From Gari tellinella (lineage: Eukaryota > Mollusca > Bivalvia > Cardiida > Psammobiidae): DNA of 64,000 nucleotides. A program made the translations under genes and the position numbers. Every line of letters starts with the position of its first letter. The first letter of the stretch is position 1. Shown here in pieces: positions 49,558 through 59,700 of this stretch. Below the pieces are notes generated by a model. The model saw only the letters and a list, made by a program, of their open reading frames with translations. It made no database searches and had not been told where the DNA came from. The stretch is taken from positions 75,272,158 to 75,336,157 of the forward strand of contig OV277864.1 of NCBI GenBank assembly GCA_922989275.2, written 5' to 3'.

Positions 49558-49940
49558 ACCCTTAGAATGTTCACTCCACTTTTCAGGCTGATACAATACG
49601 AATATTAGTTTCACTGTTGTCACGTGATATTATATGTACATGCTATACTATTCATACCTCATCAAATGCTGCTTGTATGCCTGAGTGTATTAAAGATGTT
49701 CTGTTCTTTAAAATTTGTGTTAAACGGTCATTTAACACTTTACTCCATAGTCTGTTTCAAGTATTGATGATTACTGTTGCCCTTCATTAAGCAACAACTT
49801 CTCTTCAAATGTGACCTATCATTGAGTGGACGTATTATTTAAATTAGTTCCAAAGTTGATTCTGATTCTCGATGATTTAGTGCCTGATCAATTATTACTA
49901 TAATTACCGTGCAGAGTCTAATGAATCAAAGCTCCTAGTT

Positions 49941-50151
49941 CCAGGGCTGCTAAAAGTTGACATGAAAAATCCTAAGATTTCCAAATTTGAATTTTACGAA
50001 TCGTACCTTTACCCCCCATAGCCTTTTCCTTAATTTGTTGACATGCGACTACTTAAAGCAGGCTGTAAGTAAAGCAGAATGCACCTTAAGCTACCATGTA
50101 CTGGGGAAAAATCCGGAGAGTTATGGAAAATCCGGAGAAATGGCAGCCCTG
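49941..50151. mobile_element. Family S element carrying a partial B
   Basis: CCAGGGCTGCTAAAAGTTGA to GAAATGGCAGCCCTG with repeated AAATCCGGAG. At GTACCTTTACC the sequence becomes B-like, with only the left hairpin arm, until about 50102. Confidence 0.65.
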
Positions 50152-50464
50152 TAGTTCTGGAAAACAAAACGAAACAACCTGAATACATTTGTAGTTTGTA
50201 TTCCTAGCTTGCATCCACTGTCTATGTAAACCCTTTCTTTTACAGTTCTTCTTTTTACAGCCTTTTACTCTTGTTTATATTATACTTGTGTTTGTCGGGA
50301 AAAAGCTGTTACAGCTAATGTTTACTGTTATATTGTATCCGACGTTAACTATATATTCTTGTATCTTGTACCCGCTGAGTAAAACATGTACTTGTTGCAA
50401 ACTGTCAAAACAACAATTTAATGTAATGTATGGCATGTCATAATGACATTGTCTGATCTAAAAT

Positions 50465-50530
50465 ATGTCGAATAGTTTGGATATTGATTAGACCCAGCGT
50501 TACGCGAGATCTTGGTTCACACTGCTAACA
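50465..50530. repeat. A-type hairpin, decayed
   Basis: GTTTGGATATTGATTAGACC ... GAGATCTTGGTTCACACTG. Confidence 0.4.
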
Positions 50531-50759
50531 CTTTGATGTATAAAAATGTATTGCCGCGAGTTTAGTATATATCATAATGACACTCATTGCAATCTTTACA
50601 GTCTGTAACTAATACTCGATAAGTATTTGATAATCAAAAAAATAGTTAAATGCAGAAGTGTTAATTTAAGAGCTGGCTTATATACATGATGCAATTAAAA
50701 GTTACTGTTTCTACACGAATGATTTTTATGCATTGTATTTCATCATGAAATAGCATGCA

Positions 50760-51264
50760 GAGTGTCAAACAGTTGATCCAGATTTCATCTGGATGCAAAC
50801 TATTTGCAACAGTAATAATGAATTCGCGGTATCGAGTATAAGTTTAATAATCGTCTTGATTAAAACTATTTCCAACAATAATCATACTTCCAAATTGAGT
50901 TAGCCTTCTCCTTGATCAAATATGAAAGTTTCGTCTGCAAATTTCGTCTTAGTGGATTGTAATGCATTTCATATCAACATAGAATAGCATCCGAGTGTAA
51001 AGCAGTTGTTCCAGATCTCATCTCGATCTAAACTATTTGCAAAAAAAAAATATGTTTTTACAAATAATCACTCTTGAAAATTGGGTTATTTTAAACATAT
51101 TTTATTTCCATATACATATTGAAATGAGGTCGGATCACAAGTTCTCACAGCGTTAGAGTCGACCCTTCCCCTCTGGGTTAGCTCTCTAACTGCTTGCTAT
51201 GTAATTGTCGTCTGCAAACTTTGCGTCTTCAACAATTCCATGAGTTGTTTTTTTTTAAATATTT
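50760..51264. repeat. Scattered diverged satellite units
   Basis: GTGTCAAACAGTTGATCCAG near 50762 and GTGTAAAGCAGTTGTTCCAG near 50995 are degenerate, widely spaced forms of the array that follows. Confidence 0.55.
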
Positions 51265-52112
51265 ATAAATCGCACCCGATTGGTCAAACGGTACGTATCA
51301 CGATCTGATCTGGATCCAAACTATTTGCAGCAATAATCATGAATTCGCTCGTAGCGTGCAGTCATTTGGATCCAAACTGTAAAATCGCACCGAGTGTCAA
51401 ACAGTTCGTATGACGATCTGATCTGGATCCAAACTGTTTGTAGCAATAATCACGAAATTGCCCGTAACGTGCAGAAGGTTAATATTCATCTGGATGCAAA
51501 CTAAAATCGCACCGATTGTCAAACAGTTCGTATCACGATCTGATCTGGATCCAAACTGTTTGTAGCAATAATCACGAAATTGCCCGTAACGTGCAGAAGG
51601 TTAATATTCTTCTGGATCCAAACTAAAATCGCACCGAGTGTCAAACAGTTCATATCACGATCTGATCTGGATCCAAACTGTTTGTAGCAATAATTACGAA
51701 ATCGCCCGTAACATGCAGAAGGTTTATATGATCTGGATCCAAACTAAAATCGCACCGAGTGTCAAACAGTTCGTATCACGATCTGATCTGGATCCAAACT
51801 GTTTGTAGCAATAATCACGAACTTGCCCGTAACATGCAGAAGGTTAATATTCATCTGGATCCAAACTAAAATCGCACCGAGTGCCAAACACTTCGTTTCA
51901 CGATCTAATCTGTGTCCAAACTATTTGCAGCCATTATCATGAATTCGCCCGTAACGTGCAGAAGGAAAATATTCATCTGGATCCGAACTGTAAAATCGCA
52001 CCGAGTTTCAAACAGTTCATATCAAGACCTGAACTGGATCCAAACTATTTGCAGCAATAATCACGAAATCGCCCGTAACGTGCGCAAGGTTAATATTCAT
52101 CTGAATCGCACC
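51264..52112 (+). repeat. Satellite of about 120-bp units containing the A-type hairpin
   Basis: Units begin AAATCGCACCGAGTGTCAAA near 51264, 51382, 51504, 51626, 51747, 51869, 51993 and 52104. Each contains CAAACAGTT ... GATCTGGATCCAAACTGTTT, a shortened A hairpin. Then come TAGCAATAATCACGAAAT and CGTGCAGAAGGTTAATATTC. Confidence 0.9.
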
Positions 52113-52137
52113 GAGAGTAAATATACTGTGGCTGATG

Positions 52138-52354
52138 TTAACCCTTTGCCTGCTGGTCGCGACTTTATTGATTTTCGCAAACAGTTTAGATCCAGATCAG
52201 ACACCGCGTTACGAGGCGTCTGGTCTGGATCCAAACTGTGTAACATGACACTCTTCATTAGGTTTCTTTACTTAAAAATGTATAATTCTAAATTAAAACA
52301 AACTTTGCAGACGACAATTTCGAAGCAGACGACATCACTGCAGCCTAAGGGTTG
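52138..52354. mobile_element. Family A element next to the satellite
   Basis: TTAACCCTTTGCCTGCTGGT to GCAGCCTAAGGGTTGA. Hairpin at about 52181-52244 (AAACAGTTTAGATCCAGATC). Confidence 0.8.
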
Positions 52355-53002
52355 ACATGTTCAGGGGTATCTGGTACCAGGCTTTATTAACAGACGCTGG
52401 GTCGATTAGGGTACCAGCGTGAAATAAACAGGTGTTGACCTCACATAATCTTGGTTTGCTTTTGGTATTTTAACACGGGATATACTGTGTAAGGCAACAT
52501 TCACTGCTTTATTGAAATAATTAGGTTTTACTACAAAGAAGTTAGCAAAAACTGCAAGAATTTTCTTGAAATATTGCTTCAAAACTTTTAGCACGCGCAC
52601 TATTTTTCACTGTGTAAGCTTACACCCGCTGACTCACCAGAATTATGCGCGCCAGCTTGTAATAAGCCCAAGGGCGGATCAGCAACTCCTTTACCGAATC
52701 AAATACGCATTCTGCAAACGCTGTGCCTGTTTTAGTTATTTTTTTCAGTAAATAACTTCCAAATTCGTCTAAAAAATAATATGTGAGTAAAAGTCCATAT
52801 GTAAGTTGTGTTTCTACATGTAGATCCTAACCACTATATTGCTCCACTCAATATTGTTTCATTGTGGATACGCATCTGGCGCATTGATCTGAAATAGTTA
52901 AAGTTGCAAGTCTTTCAGAGAAGCACTACCTTGGAAAATAGCTTATACACTTCAAAATCCTGTCGTCCCGACAGTCTAAAAACGGGTTACTGCAGATAAA
53001 TG
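52355..53002. other. Intergenic, nothing recognised
   Basis: No splice-supported exon and no family member seen. Confidence 0.35.
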
Positions 53003-53254
53003 CAGGGCTACCATAAGTTGCTCATAAAATTCCATAGATTTCCAAATTTTCAAGGGCGAATTTAGGAAACGTACCTTTAACCCTTTAGCTGTCAGGTTCT
53101 ATAACACTATCACAATTATGCAAACAGTTTAGATCCAGATCAGACGCCGCGTAACGCGGCGTCTGATCTGGATCCAAACTGTTTGACAACCAAATCCGGA
53201 GAAATAAAAAAAAATCCGAAGATTCCGGAAAAATCCGGAGATATGGCAGCCCTG
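53003..53254. mobile_element. Family S element carrying a partial A
   Basis: CAGGGCTACCATAAGTTGCT to GGAGATATGGCAGCCCTG. A family A left end and perfect hairpin (about 53112-53190) begin at the TTAA in CGTACCTTTAACCC. The A right end is missing. Confidence 0.7.
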
Positions 53255-53424
53255 GATAAAAGCAGTGCAGAAAGCTCTTTCTGCATAACTTCTATTGTGC
53301 ATTAAGCCGCGCCCGTCCTAAGAAATTTTCTCTTCTTTTCAATGCGTAATAACATTTTACCGTAGGACCAAAACTAATTAAGATATCATTTAGAGATAGT
53401 TTAGTAATTCTGAAACACAGCCTT

Positions 53425-53571
53425 TGGCATACAGAGCGAATAGCCGGGAATGCGAACAGGCTCCACACTATTTGCCACTCAGATAAAAAAAAACTGTCAT
53501 TTTCTCAATTTTTTTGCACTACGCTTAGTTTAGTTTAAACGGGAAAACGTAACGTTTTCTGCGCTGTATAG
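53425..53571. repeat. Family I right half
   Basis: GAATAGCCGGGAATGCGAAC, then GTTTAAACGGGAAAACGTAA and CGTTTTCTGCGCTGTA. Confidence 0.6.
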
Positions 53572-53612
53572 GACGGGATTAATCGTTTCGTGGTCAAATT
53601 TATCGTGAGTTT

Positions 53613-53827
53613 TTTACCCCTTCTCCGCCATATTGTCGTCTGCTTCAAAATATTATTATCTGCAATATCGTTTCAAAATTAGATTAAAGGCAGTATAACT
53701 AACGTAAATTCAAGACAAGTGGCAAATAGTTTTGATCCAGATCAGACGCCGCGTCACGCGGCGTCTGATCAGGATCAAAACTGTTTGCAAATGCGCTTTA
53801 TGACGTCATTGAGCGTGAATGAGTTAA
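53613..53827. mobile_element. Family A element
   Basis: TTTACCCCTTCTCCGCCATA to GAGCGTGAATGAGTTAA. Hairpin at 53723-53787. Confidence 0.85.
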
Positions 53828-53868
53828 ACAACCACCTTTCCTCTAAACGCGTTTGTTACACAAGAGCT

Positions 53869-54111
53869 GAGACCCGTCTTACGAATCGTAGTACGACAAA
53901 ACGATCGTAAGTCAAAACTTTAAATGCATCTAATTTCTGATTTCTCCATCTAATCCTGTCTTGTGAGATCTCTTTGGAATCTTGTTTTCAAGACAATTCC
54001 AAAGAGAGATGTCCCAATACAGGATTAGATGGAGAAATAAATAATAAATAAGAATTTTAGAATCATACTTACGACGATATTTGTCATACGACGTTTAAAA
54101 GTAGGACGGGC
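53869..54111. mobile_element. Family F element, diverged
   Basis: GAGACCCGTCTTACGAATCG to ACGTTTAAAAGTAGGACGGG. Hairpin around 53980. Confidence 0.75.
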
Positions 54112-54209
54112 AGTCCATTGTTAACGGTTGTTGTTGTTGTTCCTTATAAAGTTTTACGTCAACTCGAAAACATATATTTGTGCATCCTCTCATGCCTTGT
54201 CGTAAACAT

Positions 54210-54448
54210 CAGGGGCCCGTTTCATAAAACTTCGTACGACAAACGTTGTCGTAAGTCAGATTATAAAAGTATCAATTATTATTTATTTCTCCATCTAACC
54301 TTGTCTTGTGACATCTCTTTGGAAGCGTCTTTTCAAGACGCTTCCAAAGAGATGTCACAAGACAGGATTAGATGGAAAAATCACAAATTAAATGTATTTT
54401 AAAGTTTAGACTTACGATCGTTTTTGTCGTACGAAGTTTTATGAAAAG
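54210..54448. mobile_element. Family F element
   Basis: CAGGGGCCCGTTTCATAAAA to a right end truncated after TACGAAGTTTTATGAAAAG. Hairpin at about 54299-54366 with GGAAGCGTC/GACGCTTCC on both arms. Confidence 0.8.
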
Positions 54449-54571
54449 ATTGCCAGCTCCTTTTCAATGGGACGTTTTAAAACGGTGTGATTTTGTTATT
54501 TCAGCTAAGATTAAGCGTCCCATGTAAGCTTTTTCAGATACGCCATCCTAATGTCATCATAATTGTGACAC

Positions 54572-54818
54572 AGGGGCCCGTTTCATAAAACTTCGTACGA
54601 CAAATGTTGCCGTAAGTCAGATTATAAAAAGTCTCAATTATTATTTATTTCTCCATTTAATCCTGTCTTGTGACATCTCTTTTGAATCGCCTTGAAAAGA
54701 CGATTCCAAAAAGATGTCACAAGACGGGATTAGATAGAGAAATAAGAAATTAAATGTATTTTAAAGTTTTGACTTACGATCGTTTTTGTCGTACGAAGTT
54801 TTATGAAACGGGCCCCTG
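54572..54818. mobile_element. Family F element, full length
   Basis: CAGGGGCCCGTTTCATAAAA to TTTTATGAAACGGGCCCCTG. Third F in about 1 kb. Confidence 0.88.
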
Positions 54819-54981
54819 GTCAGCAAACGAATTGATCCAGAGCTGCCATTTCTACGGATTTTTCCGAAATCTTTGGATGTTTCTTAATTTCTCCTGGTCT
54901 GTGGATACCTTCCGATTTATCCTCTTACTTTTAAAAATATGAATTTTATGCCTTTTTAATAGTTTAAACATATTTTATTCA

Positions 54982-55327
54982 TACAGCGCTTCCTCTCTAC
55001 AAAGACACCCAGTGGAAGACAAAAATATGTACGTTGTTGGGAGGGAGTCGTTATAGGGAAGGAAATTGGCTTATATTTGCAAACAGCTTGAATCCAGATC
55101 AGACGCTGCGTCACGCGGCATCTGATCTTGATACAAGCTGTGTGTCACTCCTCATTACGTTTATTCTGTCATAATGTCTGTTTTGCAGCTTTGAGAAAAT
55201 TAGCAGACGAGAATTTTAAGCAGACGATATTGCAGCAGTAAAGGTGTTAGACATAATTGTCCTGTTTAGGGAAACGCGGCAAGAGTCGTTGCAAGGAGGG
55301 AGCCGTTGTTGGGATCTAGCCGTTAGG
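54982..55327. mobile_element. Family D element, right end damaged
   Basis: TACAGCGCTTCCTCTCTACA to GGGAGCCGTTGTTGGGATC. Hairpin at about 55081-55144. Confidence 0.8.
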
Positions 55328-55351
55328 AAACTTTGATAGATCTATGGGTGT

Positions 55352-55446
55352 GAAACAGTTTAGATCCAGATCAGACGCGACCTCTGATAAGGATCAAAAC
55401 TGTTTGCAAATGTGCTTTATGACGTCATTGAGGGTGAAAGGGTTAA
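55352..55446. repeat. Family A hairpin and right end
   Basis: AAACAGTTTAGATCCAGATC, a short tip, then CTCTGATAAGGATCAAAACT and GAGGGTGAAAGGGTTAA. Confidence 0.65.
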
Positions 55447-55491
55447 CACAGGTGCGACTGTACTGCTAACCGTCGCATAAAGTCGAATTTG

Positions 55492-55640
55492 CAAACAGTT
55501 TGGATCCAGATCACACGCCGCTGTTTGAAACTCATATTACTTTTTCTTAAGTCATACTACCTTAAATCTAACTTTGAAATGATCTTGCAGACGACAATAT
55601 TGAAGCAGACGACAATATAGCGGTGAAGGGGTAAAAACGT
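55492..55640. mobile_element. Family A element with right hairpin arm deleted
   Basis: CAAACAGTTTGGATCCAGAT and CACACGCCG are followed at once by CTGTTTGAAACTC. The right interior is normal (TTGAAGCAGACGACAATATA). Confidence 0.7.
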
Positions 55641-55734
55641 ACGATTAATTTTGCACCGAAATGATAATCACAAACTATAGAGATAAAACATGAATAGATA
55701 GTGAGCTGTTGTGAAATCCAACTTCAGATCAAGG

Positions 55735-55942
55735 TACAGTGCTCCCTCTCTACAACGATACCAAATGCGGGGAGACAAAAATATGTGCGTTGTTCGGAGA
55801 GGGACGTTATAGGCATTGGAATTGGCTTACATTTGCAAACCGCTTGAATCCAGATCAGACGCCGCGTAACGCGGCGTCTGATCAGGATTCAAACTGTTAG
55901 CAAATAACCACTTAACTCGGAGTAAAGCAGTGAAGGGGTTAA
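55735..55942. mobile_element. D/A chimeric element joined at the hairpin
   Basis: The left half is family D (TACAGTGCTCCCTCTCTACA, GTGCGTTGTTCGGAGAG). The hairpin is at 55836-55898. The right half is family A (AAATAACCACTTAACTCGGA, GCAGTGAAGGGGTTAA). It therefore has one TA-type end and one TTAA-type end. Confidence 0.85.
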
Positions 55943-56000
55943 CAGCTCTCTATTATTTAAGTTTATCATTATACCACGTGATTGTAACGCCTACCAAGGA

Positions 56001-56091
56001 CAGAGTCTGTTTTGATTCAAGTGGACGGAGGACGCTCGTTTGACATTGGAGTGAAGCATGTCAGTCGAACTCGATTTGAATCCACCGTAAC
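56001..56091 (+). other. Possible 5' UTR exon of the CARD gene
   Basis: The sequence ends at a strong donor TAAC|gtaagtat. The next acceptor, tttttacag at 56598, leads into the exon holding the start codon. The transcription start is unknown. Confidence 0.4.
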
Positions 56092-56123
56092 GTAAGTATA
56101 TATACAGCTTGATGCTTTTAAAT

Positions 56124-56576
56124 TTAACCTTTCACCCTATATCCTAGCATGTTTCTAGTTTAGAGAGCAGGTGACCACTTAAAACAGGTCAAAAGTAAAG
56201 AAGAATGAGGCTTAGGCGCAGTCCTTTTCACGTTCAGCCTGCTTTAACTCATTATCCCCTGAAACTTCCAAAGGACAATTCCAGTTTGCAATAAAGGCTG
56301 ATCCATTTTAGACTATTTAGGGTTGTTTTTTGTAATAAATTGCAAACAGTGAAGTCCATGATCAGAGGGCTCCTGCAGGATAAGAGGGCTCTTGCATAGG
56401 ATAAGGGTACTCTTCATAGGTACACATTTGGTAAAGGACGCATATATGCGTCACTAGGGCTCAATGAGTTAAGCTACAATCTGCAATAATATATGAGTGG
56501 ATACATAAGAACTATTTCTTCAGTGGAGGAATAAATTAAATGTTTAAAATTGAGTATCTATTGGGTTATTGGTTAA
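56124..56576. mobile_element. Family B element split by nested C
   Basis: TTAACCTTTCACCCTATATC to GGGTTATTGGTTAA. The C sits at the TTAA that closes the B hairpin (CTGCTTTAA). Confidence 0.8.
56244..56472. mobile_element. Family C variant nested in B
   Basis: TTAACTCATTATCCCCTGAA to AGGGCTCAATGAGTTAA. The hairpin is damaged on its right arm (AGTGAAGTCCATGATCAGAG). Confidence 0.8.
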
Positions 56577-56675
56577 CAATCATTTTGAATTTTTACAGGA
56601 CTTGAGGGGCATCAGAGACACACATTGTTACGCTGGACAGTTAAGCATAAACCGAGACAAAAAAGAAACAGCAAC

Positions 56676-56702
56676 ATGGCCGAGGCGTCTGACTTTGATA
56701 AG
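56676..56702 (+). CDS. CARD gene exon with start codon
   Basis: MAEASDFDK, donor AAG|gtaagc, phase 0. The exon begins at 56599 with 77 nt of 5' UTR. Confidence 0.65.
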
Positions 56703-59700
56703 GTAAGCCGTGCAACACACTGTGTTAAACTTTGATCAGGAAATGGTCACAATTTAATATTAAGTACATGTACAACTGAGAATATCACACACATAACGTA
56801 TGGTTACCCATCCACTATCTGACATAGAAAAAAAGCAGCATACAGTGGAGAATCTGTTATTCTTTCCCAATAAACGCGTTTACGCTAAAACTATTATTTG
56901 CAGTACAAACAGTTTGGAGTCAGATCAGACGCCGGGTAACCCGGTGTCTGATCAGGCTTCAAACTGTTTGCCACCAAGATAAACAAGAATTATCAGAATT
57001 GTCCAAAAGTTGTTCTTTTCTACGTTTTAGTGCTTTGCGTTTGCGTACGTTTGCGTTTAAACGGGAAAGAATAACAGATTCTCCACTGTAACACGTAACA
57101 CGATCTCTCATTATCCCCTGAAACTCCCAATGGACAATTCCAGTTTGCAATAAAGTTGGTCATTTTAGACTAATGGTCCATTTTTGACCATTTATGATTG
57201 TTTGGGTTTTTTTTCCCAAAAAATTGCAAAATGATAAACAGTGAAGTCCCTGATAAGAGGGCTTCTGCAGGAGCCCTCTGATCAGGGACTTCACTGTTTG
57301 CATAGGACACGTGTACTCGTCACAGGTACACATTTGGTAAAGGACGCATATATACGTCACTAGGAGTCAACGAGTTAAGAATATGTTATAAATCAGTCTC
57401 GTAGAAAGGCATAAATAAAGTGGATTCACCAGCGAGTGGTCTGAGGACCGCGTAGGTTCCCCGCCGGTCCATGGCCTCGTGGAGGAGTGGGGCTAAGCCC
57501 TTAACAGAAAAATATATTTCAGGCTCTTATAAGCCATATAAATTGGTTAAAACTTTGGGAGGATATATGGCCATTGAAGGTATCTTACTTCTTATCATGT
57601 TGAATTGCCGTCTGCTTCAAATATATCGTCTGCAAAAAAAAGTCAAAATAAGTTTTTATTTGTTGGGGTTATTTTGTAAACTGAAGAAAAGTTTAATATG
57701 AGTGACAAAAAGTTTGGATCCAGATCAGACGCCGCGTTACGTTGCGTCTGATCTGCATCCCAACTGTTTGCAAATGTTAGCCAAATAATGTGGATTCCCG
57801 GGTGTACCGACGTATAGGTAGCTTACGCGTCTGGAAATTTATCGGCAAGTGGTATGTATTATAGTCAGGCACGTAGGAAGCAAAATGGGAGGGGGGGGGG
57901 GGGGGGGCTAAAATTTGCCTAAAAACAACGACTGAAAAGCGTTTTCTGGCGTTTATTTATTTTACAAATAAATAAAAATTTGTGTGGTTATCATAATTGA
58001 CAAAATTATCGGGAGGGGGGTGTCAATTACCTAACCGGGTTTTATTATTTTATCGTTTTTGATTGGATGTTCTAAGACTAGATTTGAAATTGACAGCGAA
58101 TATTCCTGATAAACGTGTTTTTCGTCTTCCCAACAAGACTAGGGTATAAATAAGAAGCAAACGGTTTACCAAATACTTCGAGATCAGCGTGTCATCTGTA
58201 AAAGTAGCTTCAAGAACAAATTTGTTGTAAATGAAAAATGTTTTAATTTCATGATTGATTATTCTTATTTTCTCTCAGATATCTGTGAAAGGAGGCACTG
58301 AAGATGTCATAGATGAGGAGGAAGGTAAGTACAGTCGAAACTCGATTCTACGAACTCGCTTAAATCGATTTATCCAGTATTTCGTATGCTTAATTTTGAT
58401 AAATCGATCTCGTTTAAGTCGAACATACCCGTATTTCAAAGTTAAAACGTGGCTAAGCCACGTTTTAACTTTGAAATATGGATATGTTCGAAGAAACGCT
58501 AGTTCGTAGAATCGAGTTTTTACTGTATTCACTTTATAGTTTCGCAGTGACGAACGCGCAATTTTTTTTTATAGTATAGTGCTTTCCCCACAACGGCCCT
58601 CTGAGCATCGATACCCTCCTTACAACAACGCGTGCTGCTGCTCCCCTTACAAGACACTTACGTGTATTGCTTTTACTACTGCAATGCCGTCTGTTTTAAA
58701 TTGCCGTCTGCTGTTTTTTTCTCAAATGTACATAATGGACCTTTTGACAGACCAAAAGCCCCGTAGTGACGAGTGGCAAACAGCTTGAATCCAGATCAGA
58801 GGCGGCATAACGCGGCGTCTGATCTTGATTCAAGCTGTTTGCAATGTAAGTCAATTTCCCTCTCTATAACAAATCCCTCCGAGCAACACACACAAGCTTT
58901 GTCTCCCATTTGATATTGTTGTAGAGAGGGAGCACTGCATTGGTTTTCCTATGGCGTTGACAACATTAAAAAAATCTAAATAAGGGGAGATCCTTTGAAA
59001 GCACAGAAAACAAAGCAAATACTGAAAATCGCAGACTCGGTTTAATTGAGTCTGTTCATGAGCAATACTGAAATATGCAACAGTGCTCACGCCCCCTAGC
59101 ACCGGCTTAAGCGGAATTCAACTTTCAACTGTAAATGCGCTGAAATCAATGATTCCAAAGGACCAGAAAGTATAACAACACTGAGAATGAAGTACGGGGC
59201 GACTTTTTACAGCCGCCACACAAGCACTTAACATCTGCTGTTGTGAATTATAAAAATCTAAATAAGGGGAGAAACCCTTCATCATGATGTATGTCCCATT
59301 ATGATTAGTATTTTGGCATACTATTGAGTCAAGACTATCCGTCTATCTAAACTTCCTGTCGTCAGTACCGGGTATAGTCATCCATGTTTATGCCCAAATA
59401 AACATTACATACTTTGACCGTCTAACACATCCTACATATTTGCAAAATACACCTTTTAATTTTAGAGGATGTTTTCCTATAAACCACAAATACGAGCGTA
59501 AGAACATTGTCAGAATTTTGACAGGATGTGTCAATGTGAGCTATGTTACTTGCCCTGTTTTACAAAGCTTTATATAGGAAAAATTTGAAAATGTTTTTGT
59601 CAGTAGTCAAAAGGTCCAGGACTTAGAGATAAAACAGAGATAACACTATCAAATACAATATCCAGAGTAGAGCTAAATCGGGACCAATACGACCCTTTGT

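Noticed and set aside
51264..52112. CRISPR-like array
   Set aside because: Units are contiguous tandem copies without unique spacers, in a eukaryotic context.
58255..58532. Opposite-strand frames of 84-85 codons
   Set aside because: Produced by the symmetric family E element. Only the 58279-58324 exon is supported.
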